64,000 nt of DNA, taken from Drosophila persimilis (Eukaryota; Arthropoda; Insecta; Diptera; Drosophilidae). Within the stretch, counting starts at the first letter, position 1. Each line of letters begins with the position of its first letter. The DNA is taken from assembly GCF_003286085.1 (NCBI RefSeq), contig NW_020825294.1, positions 2,790,001 through 2,854,000 on the forward strand, in the 5' to 3' direction. Positions 35,041 through 48,303 of the stretch are shown one piece after another. The position numbers and the translations under genes were made by a program. Below the pieces are notes generated by a model. That model saw only the letters and a program-made list of their open reading frames with translations. It made no database searches and was not told where the DNA came from.

Positions 35041-36328
35041 TTGGGAAATTGCAATTGAATGAACTAATTGGTTGGGTATTCCGTTTCCAGCACTGTGAGA
35101 TGACCCGCGATGAGGACGATGAGCGGTGTGGCGCCATTTGCTATCCTATTGTGAAGCCGCTACTCCGGTACGCGGCCCTATGCCAGGGGAAGGATGCAAC
35201 GATTAACGATCTCAAGGATGAAATCCGAAAGAAAGATGTTTACATCGCCCAATTGGAAAGCAAGCTTGAGATTGCCAAGTCAATGGAAACTCAGGCAAGT
35301 AAACAGATGGAGGATCTCAAGGTGCAACTTAAGGTAAACGAGATGCTGAAACAGATGGAGCATCTTAAACAACAGACGGATGCCAAAATTAAGAGCTCGT
35401 ATCAACAGCTGAAAGATAAGGAAACTGAATTGCACCTGAAAGCAATCAAAATTTTGAAAATTGAGAAAGATTTTAAAGATCGTGAGGCCGAAATCTTTGA
35501 CAAGAAAGACCAGATCTCAAAAATGGAAATGCAAACACAATCTAGAGAGGCCCAAATTCAATCAAAGGATAAATCAATCAGAGAACTGGAGGATCAAGCG
35601 AATTCCCTCAAACAAAAGCTGAAAGACATCTCGGAGGCAAGCAGTTGTCTGCCATTCACAAATTCCACTGAAATCCATACCATAAGTTTGCCCGGAATAG
35701 ATCCATTCGTTGTGCCCTGCAATTCCAGTGTTTCCGGATCTGGCTGGACTGTAATCCACAGACGCAATAATGTGTACTTTAATCGGATTTTCAACGACTA
35801 CAAACTTGGGTTCGGAGACCTACGGAAAAACTTCTTCTTGGGAATGGAAAAAATCCATCAAATGACCCTGCTCCAGCCTCACGAGCTGTACATCCAACTC
35901 CAGCATGTTAATGGAGAAACCAGCTATGCTCGTTACGACGATTTTAAAGTAGGGAGCGAAAAGGAAAAGTACGAACTGATATCGCTGGGAAAATATTCAG
36001 GAACAGCCGCCGATTCACTGGCTCACCTGAACGTGAATTTTTTCTTATGGGACCTTGATAATGCCGGTGATAAGGAAGTTGATTCCGAGGATGAAGACCG
36101 AGATGCTTGGTGGTGCCGTTATTTGCAAGAAAAGTAATTATATTTTATACCGAACTAACGGTATTAATTATTACGAATTTATAATATTAAATCTCCTATT
36201 ATTACAGTAATCGCAATAGAAAACATAAAGTTGAAAACAGTGGAATTTTATGGTATTGTTTGCAATATTTGTTACCGTTCCCCAGCTTTCTTTCATTTAT
36301 TCAAATTATGATAAGACCCAACCCATAG
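34935..36328 (+). CDS. Secreted FREP with long coiled coil and altered fibrinogen C-lobe, three exons
   Basis: Exons 34935-35024, 35091-36133 and 36208-36328 encode 417 residues. Intron 1 (66 nt, phase 0, GTGAGA..TTTCCAG, branch-like CTAAT) has no stop and keeps frame, so retention would only add 22 residues. Intron 2 (74 nt, GTAATT..ATTACAG) must be removed, because the unspliced frame stops at 36137. Order: signal peptide (about 1-16), four-Cys block (Cys32, 43, 47, 61), coiled coil (about 66-212), fibrinogen-like domain from Cys216. The first two thirds match the 11.8-kb paralogue closely (GSGWTVIHRR, FGDLRKNFFLGMEKIH, LQPHELYIQLQH). Then it diverges: the calcium-site and Cys257 region is replaced by an acidic DKEVDSEDEDRD run, GGGWW becomes AWW, NLNG becomes NNRN, yet it ends QIMIRPNP. 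Such proteins are secreted; ligand binding may be changed. Confidence 0.88.
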
Positions 36329-36381
36329 AGATTAAGCTATGTTTAAAATTTGTATTTTGATATTCTGAAACACAAAAACAA

Positions 36382-36387
36382 AATAAA
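36382..36387 (+). terminator. Polyadenylation signal of the 34.9-kb FREP
   Basis: Canonical AATAAA 54 nt after the TAG stop, in AT-rich sequence. Confidence 0.65.
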
Positions 36388-37619
36388 TTGATTCATTTTA
36401 GAGCAATCCCGCACTAGAATTTTTAAGGAATTAAACTTAATCTTAAGCTTAAAACGATATAATTTTATGTATCGCTATCTAAGTAGATAGATTGTATCTT
36501 CATTTTTCATTCATGTAAAAATAAATCCATTATTTCCATTAAATGATTTGCCTTAAATTTAATCAAATTTTGATGGTTAAATTAATTTCTTTTGCAGGCA
36601 ATGATTCTATCTAAAAGATACATATACTCGTATTTATGTCTCATTATTTCTAGATAATATATACAAATATGTACAGTATTCCAGGGAGCTTGGGGAAAAT
36701 ATCCAAGGCATCAGTTTATAACTTATAATTGGATTTATGAGCAGACAACAACGGCGGAAAAGACAACATCAGGGATCCAACTAAAACTAACTAACTAACT
36801 AACTTTCTCTCCCATTATCTTTCTCCCTTTATCCCCCCTCCCTCTCTGTCTTTAGATGCACCGACTGGGGCAAGGGGCCGTACGAAATTAAGCTTGTTTA
36901 AGGGTTGCCGCCAACAATGACTTAGCTGCAACACTGCATCAAGAAACTGTGCCCCCCACCCGTGCGTCCTTCGGCAACAGGCAACGGAAACGGAAACGGA
37001 AACTGCACAAAAGGTGGCCCAGAAAAAGAAAATACTGCATAGCAAGACCCTTGGGCGAGCCAAAGCAAATTAATCACTTGGGTATTTGTAACGCTCAAGA
37101 GTATCCAAAACAAGACCTACACAATAGGGAGAATTTTTGCAATAAACACTCGAAAGTTTATTTTCCAACCGAGGAAACCGATTCATTTACCGCCTTGTAC
37201 TTTCATTTACACTCATGTGTGATTTTCTTTTCCACCCCCCCATCGTTTTTTTTTTTTTGTTTTTTTAATAATAACATTGTTGACTCTAGAGCGCAAGGCG
37301 TTGACTGCACAAGTGCTGGGCGAGAGCAGAGGGGAGTTGAGCTGCCTTCAGTGGAGTTCTGGGGGCGGGGCACACACTCTGGGACTGCAACTGGGACTCT
37401 GATCCCGTAGTCCGCTTAACGCCAACAACTAACTGCGAGAACAACATAATAAGAAGCTCGTCAAGCGAAAAATAAACAAGCAACAAGAAGCTCAACAACA
37501 ACAACAACAACAACAGCAACAGAGAAAAAACGCTGGAAAATGGAATTTTCAACAGAAACTTGAACTGGCGAAAATTCTACACTGCAATTTTGTTTGTGGC
37601 TAAGAATCAATCAACCAGA

Positions 37620-38210
37620 GTAAAAAGATACTAACATTTTGGTATTTGAGTATTCTTGGTACATATAGTATTTTTGTGGTATTTAAAAATAAATTCTTAT
37701 ATTTTATTGGGTTGTCTAGAATTGTTATTATATAATCATTTCTGGTATATTTTCTTTTTTATTCAGTATTATTTTTAGTATATTTGGAATTTAGATTATT
37801 TTTTGAATGCGAGTTTTCTTCATTTGGTAAATTTAAAAAAACACAGTTCTTTGTTAATTTTTGGTATGTGTGGTATTTTATTGGAATTTTTGGTATTTTT
37901 TGTAGTTTTGGGTATTTTTAAACCAATTTTTTCAATATTTTATGGGAATTTGTATTTCTATATAATTATTACTGGATTATTTTTTTTTTTTATTTAGTAT
38001 TACTTTTGGTATATTTGAAACTGAGATTATTTTTCGAATGCTAGTGTTCTTCATTTGATAATTTTTTGAAAATAATTTTGAAAAAACTCAGTCATTTAAT
38101 AATTTTTGATGTGTGGTATTTTTGGTACTTTTAAACGAATTTTTCCGATATTTTATTGGGTTGTCTAGAATTTTTATATTATTATTTCTGGTTATTTTTT
38201 CTAGTATTAT
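37620..38210 (-). repeat. Degenerate GGTATTTTTGGTATTTT array
   Basis: Two related halves (about 37640-37830 and 37840-38210) share words such as TATTTTATTGGGTTGTCTAGAATT and GAGATTATTTTT(C/G)GAATGC. On the minus strand its units resemble those at 33230-33830, so the two arrays are in opposite orientation around the 34.9-kb FREP. Confidence 0.65.
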
Positions 38211-38430
38211 TTTCTCATCTATTCTACACATTTATGAGTACCAAAATTAGACCGCTTTTCGATTATTAAGCACTCTGAAGTACTTAAGATCGTTATGCAA
38301 TATATTCTCATTACTTGGGTGTCCAAGAATTGACAACAAATTTGTTCTCAGTGTATTAGGGTGCTTGGGTTCCGTTACTTTTCAATTTTGTTGCTGTACT
38401 CGAGTCGGTGAGAGAGCGGATTGAAAGACT

Positions 38431-38458
38431 CTCTCAGAGAGGATCATAAGAGCGAGGC
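38431..38458 (+). repeat. Solo unit of the 29-bp minisatellite family
   Basis: CTCTCAGAGAGGATCATAAG followed by AGCGAGG matches the 21.59-kb unit. The preceding TTGTTGCTGTACTCG..GAGAGAGCG matches sequence just left of that array, so a longer dispersed element carries the unit. Confidence 0.7.
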
Positions 38459-39520
38459 TTTGAGAGTACTTTTTTCGAATGTAGTCCTTGGGTGCAAGTG
38501 ACAACGGAAATGTATGGAATGAAATGTCAACCCTATAGATAATTATATCTCTAAATCTATTGATTTTATGGGATTACAGCTGTCATTGTCCTTTGAAGAG
38601 CCCTGAAATTGAACCAATGAACTAATGTTGAAGCAAATCAAAGGGTATTTGATCGGCCCCAGTATGAAGACAGGTTTTTCGTTCGCCTCTTTTGTTGTTA
38701 GTTGTGGGTGTCGAAGCGCATGATGTCTGAGCGCCCACATATAGACGCATGTGTGTGTGTGTGTATATATTGTAAGCTTAAAGTACTGGAAACTGGGTTA
38801 ATAATGTCATTTACTGCACTGGAGGGCAGAGGCACACAACAGCGACCCAAGCAGCGAGCTGTTGAGAACAGAACATGAGGCATGGGAGCCCTGAGAGCAT
38901 AGAGGAGCGCTCATGGTTAGGTATTAGAATTTAAAACATTGTATTTTTTACATAGAATACCTATGTACCATAAAAGTGAAGATAGCAACACATTTTAATT
39001 GCAGGAAACTGACAGTCGTTGTTGCTGTTTGGCGTTGACAAAGGGCTAATGCAATTGGCATTTTGCTCATACGCTCGTTCTGCCTGGTGATCCCCGCCCC
39101 CTCTTTAGACGGATGGGGGGTTCCAAGGGAGTGGGTCTGGGTTGTTTTTGCATCATTAAACACGATGCATTGCCTTGTGCGTCTGTCCGTCTGTCTGTTG
39201 GGCTAACTAATCGCATGTAATGCCGAAATGACCAACCTACAACCTATTCTTAATGCTATTTTCAGCATGGAGAACATGAGGCACAATGGGGTAAAATTGT
39301 ATCTGCTGAAATTTGATTGGTGTGGAGGTTTCGCGGCGATTTATAGCTCTTTATTTGTTGGGATTATTATGAATTAGATTATAAATAAGACAACGATATA
39401 GCGGCTTGGATACATTTTGTCTAGACTCAATGTTGCTAAGAGCATACGAACAAAGGAGATCGCAGGAGAAGAGAGGAATGCAGTCAGTGCATTGCTGTGT
39501 AGGTGTTAGTGAGAGCGACG

Positions 39521-39550
39521 ACTCGCTCAGAGAGGATCAAAAGGGACAAG
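39521..39550 (+). repeat. Second solo unit of the 29-bp family
   Basis: ACTCGCTCAGAGAGGATCAA follows GTGAGAGCGACG, again like the context of the 21.59-kb array. It is more diverged at its right end. Confidence 0.6.
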
Positions 39551-42500
39551 ATAAAGAGAGCGCGCTGTGAGAGTGTTGGGTAAGAAAGAGAAAGAGCTAC
39601 CATTGTAATGGAGCGGGATGGCAAGCCGATTCCGCCGCTTAAATGATGTAGCAAATGTGCAGTTACCATGTAGTTGCCATGTCACAAACTAGAGAGTGCT
39701 CTCTTTAAGTACATTGTAGACTGGAAGAGAGGCGGCTTTGAGAAATTTAATTCTTTATCAGTTGACCTTCTAAGCTAAAAACCCACAATGACATGCAGTC
39801 CATGATAAAAGCTCTTCATAATCTTTGCCTTTTGAGACTCACTCTCGAAGTATATAACTTTTCGTTTGCGTCTGCTGATAAGTCAAATGCTCAAACGGTG
39901 GAATGATGCCCTAAAAAAGTTATCTCCTCTGGGGAAGTTTATCTTTTAATGACGCACTCGAAATCCGCAGCAGACAAAAAGAAAAACAAACGCATAATCT
40001 TTGTTTAATGCATCATTCGTTCGGCGTTGACAGGCGCTTTGGATTGGGGGGTGGGGGGTTGGGGGGATGCTACGATTTCAATTAAAACCATTCATAAATT
40101 CATGTACGGCCTGACCCCTACGAAGCCCTAAAACATATTTCATAGTCGAGTGCCATGCATAACCTAGAAATGGTTTTCTGCGGTAAATGTAGCCTCCTCT
40201 CCTGCACTCTCCGGCAATTTTTCACATATGGCAGGCACACACACACACACACACATATGCAAATATCAATAGGGTTGCCATTGCCATATGCGAAAAAAAA
40301 ACGAAGGAGGAAAGAAACTAGGTTATGTGCAGGCTGAGAAATCCATTTCGAATGTTCGCATTCGCATATTTTGTTACAATTCGTTTGGCCAGAAGTCTTG
40401 CCATTTCCCATTTCCCCTTTCACTGGTTTCTTCTTTTGTTTCATGTAAATGTTTTGCATAAATATTTTTGTGGAGTTCCCTCTGGATAAAGTTAAATCCT
40501 TTAAAAAGCAAGGAAATGCCAATGAAAAGTCTTGTTTTGCTTGGAAAATCTCAAATTATTATTAATTGCTCGTTCTTCGCTTTACAACAATTTTTTATGA
40601 ATAAATAAAGATTTCAATTATTGAGGTACAAATGTATACATTTATATGGGATAATATTTTCAATTGCTAGAAAATCGATTCAGCATTTAGTTGCAATATT
40701 TAATTTAAATAAGAAAATATAGCTTTTAGAGGGGGGTTTTTTTTTTTGTTGCAAAAATGTATTTATTGTTCAAAAATGTAGGGTTCTTCTGTGGAGTTCG
40801 GGGGGCTGCTTCCCCTCTAGAGCTACCCATCGCAGATAGGTTTTATTTTTGGATTTGAACTCCTCTTAATCGCCCCATTATCCTCCCTTTTTAGGCCAAT
40901 ATTCTATTTACTTTTTTAATCAATCAACTTCAGCTTAATAATACATAACCATTTGAATTTCCTCTTAAGAAACAAAAAAGAGAAAGAAGGAAAGGCGGGG
41001 CGGGGCGTCAGAGCACATTGTTTGCATTTGCCATTTTCCCAGGAAATTCATTTTTAAATTCTTAATGAGCCCCAGGGCGTTTAGCACGTTTCCAGTGCTT
41101 GGATGAGCGCGTTAACTAAGCCATGACACAGCCCCCACGCCCCCCCGCCCTTGCCCCACACCACAGCCACGCCTTCGCCGTCTTTCGATCCACCCCCGGG
41201 ATGGCTGGCTATATACTGGGATTTCCCTCATACATAAATAAGGAATCCATTATCAAATGGCGTTTCTAATATGGCAAAAACAACAAAACAAGATAGCAGG
41301 AATGGCTCGACGTCTCTGCCGTGTCTATGCGTTGCATAGAAAGACAGAGAGAGAGAGAGAGAGAGATGATGAACAGAACGAAAAGCAGCAGCAACAAAAA
41401 AAGGCAGTAGGAAAAAAAACCAAGCAAAAACAATGCGAACAGAACATTGAAAAAAAAGTTGCTACTTCTTTTTTTCATGCAAAAATATATCTACATACAT
41501 ACAGACATACAGACATATGTACATTCATACAGTTACTGCACATTTATAATGAGCATATTGCCAAAGAGAGAGAGAGAGAGCCAAAGAAAAGGCAACAACA
41601 GCAAGAACGCAAAGGAAATGAGCACGAACACGAGACACGGGTACAGTGGAATTGATTTATATTTTAAGCTACGAAATATTTGTATTGTTGTTTTACAGTA
41701 ACATCTCTCTGAGGGCTCTCTTCTGACATCCATTTACCGATCGGTGACGAACCACCAGACAAGAAAGCTCTCTCCCTCTCTCTCTCTATAGACTCTACAG
41801 TAATTGACAGAGAGTCGGCCCGCTCTCTCGAGATAGGTGTTCATGCGTGAAGGGCAGAAGGAGACAGAAAGTCCCTAAGGAAGAGAGGACAGCGCTTGCA
41901 TTTACGGTATGAAATATTATCTACATATTCATGTAGATGTATTTACATGTAGGGGCCACATGATCTACGTATGTAATAATAGGATTTTGTGGAAAATTAT
42001 TGTATATTAAGGCTTTTATTAAACTAAAGAACTAGTCCCTGTTCAATGTTAAATGTAGAACATGTTCCTAATGCTTTTTGCTTCAAATTCAAGTGAAGTT
42101 CTTGAAGATAATATCTCAATTGTCACCACGAGAAAATTCAAATTAAACCAATAAAAACTTTGAAATTCCATTCGTGGATGTCTTTATTTAATGGCATATA
42201 TTTTTCTTAACAATTTTAATTTACCTTTCCATTGATTGAGCAAACCAACTTGTTACATTTTCGGAGTAAAAACTTTGCTTTTAAATATTTCAAAATTTCA
42301 ATTTTCTTCTCATTTGTTCTCTTTCAAGCAAATGAGTTTGAATTTTTTTGTGCCCATTGTTCGGGAGTAAACAGTTCGAAACTTTTTCATTATGCTGATG
42401 GCTCTGCCGTGGCTATGCCTGTGTCTTGGTCCTGGCCCCGGCCCCGGCCCCGCTGCCCGCTGCCAGGTAGTACCCCCAAGAGCCCCAGCAGGCCCAAGCC

Positions 42501-45500
42501 CAATGCTGTCTAAAAGTTAAACAAAAAAAAAAAAAAAGTAAAACTAAGAAGCGTAGTTGGTAATTGTCGTTGTCGTTGTCCCTGTCGTCGTCTGGAAGTT
42601 GGCAAACGGTTTGTGACGATGACGACAGCTCCGACGACACTAGCAATTAAAAATTGTGCACAAAAAGTTGCCTCCAGCCATCATTGACGGCGACGCCGAC
42701 GCCGCCGCCACCTCGCCACCGCCCACTCTTCTGGCAGTCAAAATGTGGCAGCAGCCAGGCGGCAGCCACAAACTTATTAATTTTACAATTACAAAATAAA
42801 TTGTGAGTGCGCCAATTAATTTGCGGTTGGCCAAAGATACACACCGAACAGAGAGAGAGTGAGGGAGTGAGAGAGAGGCAGTGCCGGAGACGGCATCATT
42901 AAGAGACGTTTGTGTGTTACATTCCATTGCCGTTAATTGGTAAAAGCCAGAGGCGGCCCAGACGGAGAGCAGAGCTAGAGCCTGGCCATAATTGCTCCTG
43001 ATTGTTTGCCAAAAATTCGGGCCAAGGGCCAATACCAACATCAACACAAATGGCCAAAAAGGAAGCGCACACACACACAGGCAGAGGCAGCGGCAGAGGC
43101 AGAGGTAAGTGCCAGACTTCTGGCCAGACTCTTGAGGGGGTCTTTCTTCCTATGATATTTTTTCCATTCGATTTTGGAAAGGAATCTAAGACAGAAGCCA
43201 GCCCGAATTTCGAATATAATCATGATTTATTCTATGAAAATATCCACGTATCTCCCAAGAGCTAACAGACCCACTCTGTAGAGACTTTTACCTTAAATAT
43301 TATTAAGTATAGTAATTTCTTCGAAAGTCTGCAAAAGTTTTTGAATTTTCCATCTGTTTTAAGCTTTGCCTTCACATAAAACTTTTGTGAAATAAACAAA
43401 CTCTCTCTCTTTCTCTCTCTCTGTTTACACACTCTTATACATATGCATATGAAGGATATGAAGGAGGAAGGAGGCAACGGCAGCGAAACTTTCGAGTTTT
43501 TCAAGTGCCATCAAGTTAATTGGCAAAAAAGAGTTAAGTTTCGCGTTGACCCAACTTGAGGGACAAAATTACTCAACACAACTATAAAAACCCGAGAAGT
43601 AACTACTGTCCTGGGCGCAGGACACAAACAACAAAACCATTAACATCAAATTACAACAAAAAAATAAATAAAGTAGATTCCTGTTTCGGGGGTAGCCCGG
43701 GATCCCCAAACAAATTTATAGGCGGCATAAAATTGGAGCGGACAATGCCAATAACAATAAACGCAAATAAAGTTTATGGCCGTGCTAAACACCAGCCCAG
43801 AATCAGGGCCAAAACAGCCCCAAACTAGGGATGGGGGGACACACGTAGATATGGATTATGGGCCACCCCAGACACCCCAGACAGCCCAGAAATTGCTCTT
43901 TGAGCTTTTACAAGTCATGGCCAGCCTTCGCATCATTATCGTCATCGAGCAGGATCTCTCATGGGTTCCTAGGTCCTGCCATTGACAAGCTTCAAAACAC
44001 CGCAGGCCTCACGAAGGATGAGCGCAGGATGTGTATGAAAGAAGGAAAGAAAAAGTGTGCTTAAGTCCAGCGAATGTTTGAATACCCTTTGGGATAGAGT
44101 TTCAGATGAAACATTCCTACAAACATTTCAGAGAACTCATGGAACCCTCGCTGATACTCGCTTTTTTTCAGGGTTGCTTTTGAAAGTGGCTCCAGGATTT
44201 CTTAAATTGTTCCTGAAAGGCCACAAGAGAGCGCTTCAAAGCCTCTCTTTCGTATGAATCATGAGTTTTGACTTGTTTTAAAAAACATATTCGAGTTTTT
44301 AGTAAAAATTAAATTTTAAATAGTAAATTTATTTAAATATAAATGTTTTAAAAAGTCTTTTTAATACGACCCAAACTAAAAAAATTTTAAAAAAACCCCT
44401 TAAAATAAATATAAAATATTAAATTTGTAGGGAATATATTTTATCGATATATGAAATATATTTAAAATAAATATTTTCCTATTAATGTGAAAAGACTTTG
44501 TTTTTTGTACCCCTTTCAATCCCGAATCAAATCTATTGGTATAGATTTTTGAATAATGAAAATTTCAGGGCTCTTTGTTGTCTGGTTGCAATTGTTGTAA
44601 TCCCATTTTGATGTGGTGGCGCTTATCAAACAACAAAATATTGTTTAAAGGAAGTGCTTGGATGTACAACAGGCAATCAGTGGAGCCACAGGCTACACAT
44701 GCGGGCGGGAAGGGGCGGGGTGGGGCGGGGCGGGACAGGACACAGGATCCAGAGTGATGATGCGGTTATGGCAAAGTTTGTTGTTCTATTCTATTCGATT
44801 CGATTCGTTTTTGCGCCTTGCGTATTATTTACGTTACACTTGTTCAGTTATGGATATCGCCCATCATCATTCCACATCCCCATCGACATCGACATCGACA
44901 TCCTCCTGGTTCTGCGGCTGCTGGTGGCTGCCACTCTGTTGTCAGGATGATGTGGCACAATGCTGAGAGACATTCGAGTCGTGCAGCAGGCATGAGCGGG
45001 CTTGTCATGTAACACGTAACGACATTTTGAATTAACGAAGCATGAGATTTGATTATATAAACTGTAACAAGACAACCAACAACACAGCCAACACTCTCTG
45101 ACACTGAGAAATATGTATTCCAAGGCTGGAACGGAGCATCGGAGCGGCAGGGACAATCGTCGCGAGTGTGTAGCCAACTAATGTACATATCTATGCTACA
45201 TGAATGTATCTGACGGATGCCAATGCAGTAGAGCTACTGGAGGGAGCCGGGGTAGCTACAGTACACAGTTCTATCTCTAACTCTGGCCATTGTCATCATC
45301 ATAACATAATCATCATCATTTCCCCCGATTGTCGTTCTGCGTTGTTCCGCTCTCTGCGACATTTCCTGTCTGTCCCTCTCTCTCTCTCTGTATATTAAAC
45401 ATCATCAGGTTGAGTGCCGATGAGGTCTGCTGTTGGGTTCCCTGGTGAACTTTGAACTGGTGCAGCACTCCCAGGTCGAAGAAAGTTTCATTAGATACAA

Positions 45501-45643
45501 GTCAAAGCAATAAATTTTTAGCATTCATTGTTTCGCATCAATGAAAAGGATATCAACGGAAATATATGCTTGATTTATTCACGAGTCATTCCCTTTGTTA
45601 AAATGCGAATGGACTTTACGTATTACATAATTAATTGGTATTT

Positions 45644-46210
45644 TATAAAACATTTTTTTATTTTTTTTTTTTATTTGGTTTATATAATTTTTAATCTATT
45701 AATAATTTGTATTAGGTATTTTTTATTATTATTTTTTCATATATATTTTTTATTATTTATTTATTTATTTTTTATTATTGATTTATTTTTTATTATTTAT
45801 TTATTTTTTATTATTTATTTATTTGTTATTATTTATTTATTTTTTTATTATTTATTTATTTTTTTATTATTTATTTATTTTTTATTATTTATTTATTTTT
45901 TATTATTTATTTATTTTTTTATTGTCCACTTTTTATTATTTACCTTTAATTATGAATTTAATTATTATGCATTTTTTATTATTAATTTCGTTTTATTAAT
46001 TTTGTATTATTAGTTTTTTATTAATAATTTTTTATTATTAATTTTGTATTATTAATTTTTTCTTATTTGTATTAAATATGTATTATGTATTATTATAATT
46101 TTTTGTTTATTTTTATTATTATTTTTTTTATTATTATTTTTTTTTATTATTATTTTTTTTATTTTATTTTTGTTAGATATTTTTATTATAATTATGATAC
46201 ATTTTTAATA
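45644..46210 (+). repeat. TTATTATTTATTTATTTTTT tandem low-complexity island
   Basis: About 570 bp, nearly all T and A, with a recurring unit of roughly 17 bp (TTTTTTATTATTTATTTAT) between about 45770 and 45930. The 161-residue Phe/Leu/Ile/Tyr frame through it is an artefact of composition. Confidence 0.9.
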
Positions 46211-48219
46211 GTAAAACAAAAACGAACGATTCAGTGCACACAATAACCATAATGAGCACCATTTCCTATTCCCATTTCCATCTAAACGAGAACATACGAG
46301 AATTACCAACCATCCGAATCATATATTTGCATTTTTTCACCACATTTAAGCCGCAACTGATTGTATGCAGATCTTTTTGGGCTCATTAACAGCCTGCGAG
46401 CATTACCATTTGGATGCGAGTACATCTTGCAACTTGCACAGCAGCTGTGGCATTGCATGTTGCCGCTTGGTTGGCTTCGGTTTCGTTTTAATTACACAAA
46501 ATTTATATAATATTCGCTGCGCTTTGAAGATCGCCTTGATGTTGTTTTCAGCGAAACCCTATCGAGCGGCCGCCACATTACCACATCTAAGGTCAAATCA
46601 AATGGCGGGCGGACCGCAGAAATTTCCAGAATATTTGTTACCTTGAACTTCGCTGTGTCCTGGCCTCGGCTCGGCCATAAAAACAGGCTAATTTCCTTTC
46701 GGTCTCGTTTTTCTGTCTGACTCGGCATTTTAATGGCTGCTGATTGTCAATAAACACAATACATATACATATAAATATATATGGTACAAATTTCTCAATA
46801 CTCGTACCAAAACAGGCAGAACCTTTTGTATTTATATTTGTCTATTGTATGTTTTTTTTTTTTTTGTTGCGCCTGAATTATGGTCGCATGCTGGAAATTT
46901 GTTTGGCGGGCTTCCCGATGGAGGAGAAGAAACTTTTTTTATGGGCCAAGTACTTTTTTGGGTTTTTATTCGCTCTTTCTGTTTTGGCCATTTGCTTTGT
47001 TGTTCTTTTTATGGCATCTATTGTTGCGGCTTTACTTTACTTTTCCTCCCATTGCCTATTTGTGCTTTTGTTTTCGCTATTTAAAAATTAATATTCGAAA
47101 TGGAACTCATATTATTCGCTGTGGTTCGAAAATGCTTTAATGAAGCATTGGAAATGGAATAATGGGACTGTTTATTCTATTTTTAATTTATTTCATTTGT
47201 TTAAACCAATTTAGAGCTTTGAAATTTAGGATAAATATGCCATTAAATATGCTTCATTTGGCTGCAAAAGTTTAATTTTCATTAAAAATTTGGTCATGTT
47301 TTTTGTTTCCTAATTTCCTCTAAAAATGTATTGATTTGTTGTAAGAGGGACTTGAAAAAATAAATACAGACAAGAGTCATCGATGGCAGTATTCGTTGAA
47401 GCAAGGCGATGCCTGACAAAGCTTCCCTTACAAAAGCTTCCCTTGCAAAGCTTGCCTAACAAAATGACAATGATCCCGTAAAAGACGCTTTTAGTTATAA
47501 GGTGACGACACCTCGTCTACTTTTTTCAAGTCGCTCTCGGCTCTCTACACGATTGCAGGCGTATGGTCGTCGAAAGAGCGCAGCTGAGGTGACGACGTCA
47601 ACAAATTTATCTTGCTGAGAGCGAAAGACTTGTCACATTGTTGTTGTAGCTGCTACTGCGAGAGCGACAGAAAGAATAGCTGAGAGAGCAAAGGAATGGA
47701 ATTGCGGGAGAGCAGCACAGATCGTATGTAGATCAAGAGATAAGACAAATTCCCACTGCAAAGCGAAGAGAAGCGCAGCCTTCAATGCGAATACATACAA
47801 CTGTATTTAAAGTGAATCTTGTGCCAACAAAGTAAATACATATGTATTAAAGCAAAAGTTTGTTCAAAGACACACACAGAGTCTGGGTGCCAGAGTCGGA
47901 GTTAAAGCTCTCTCTCTCTCTCTCTCTCGCCTGTTTACTAATGAGAAAATGTGAAATGAAAACTCGGCCGCGCCACAATCAGGATTGTTCTTCCTGCTCT
48001 TATTTTCGTTGCAGCTAAATTAATTGCATACAAATTATTTAACAGTAATAAACATAATAAAACAAGCGTGGATGTTGGTACAACGGGCTGTGCGGTGGCT
48101 ATGGCTGTGGGTGGATGTGGATGTGGCAGCAGTAATGCCAATGGCAACGACCAGGCCAACAAAAATGCATAATGAGCATTAAAATGCTTCGGGTAAATCC
48201 ATGAAGGCAAAATGGAACT

Positions 48220-48303
48220 ACTGCTGCTGCTGCTGCTGCCGCTGCTGCTGCTGCAATGGCACTGCCAGGGCTATGGCCCTGTGTGTGTGTGTGTGTGTGT
48301 GTG
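48220..48303. repeat. (CTG)n and (GT)n microsatellites
   Basis: A CTG run with one CCG interruption (about 48220-48255) is followed by a GT run (48282-48303). Confidence 0.92.

Larger units (their letters stand above)
36390..45640. other. Non-coding spacer
   Basis: No supported gene. It includes the second GGTATTTT-type array (37620-38210), GAGAGCG-type repeat fragments with solo 29-bp units (38.43 and 39.52 kb), CA/GA runs (40239-40254, 41345-41366) and a G-run-rich stretch at 44.7 kb. The open frames I checked lack splice partners and family-like motifs. Confidence 0.5.

Noticed and set aside
36134-36207. 34.9-kb FREP as a truncated pseudogene ending at 36137
   Set aside because: A GTAATT donor and ATTACAG acceptor give an in-frame third exon that ends in MIRPNP, like the paralogue.
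42640-43074. Minus-strand frame starting with a hydrophobic stretch, considered as the kuz signal-peptide exon
   Set aside because: Its plus strand is low-complexity, and I could not place a convincing phase-1 donor after the hydrophobic part. The evidence is too weak to call.
45528-46013. 161-residue Phe/Ile/Leu-rich frame resembling a membrane protein
   Set aside because: The frame is carried by TTATTATTTATTT repeats, with no promoter, splice site or balanced composition.
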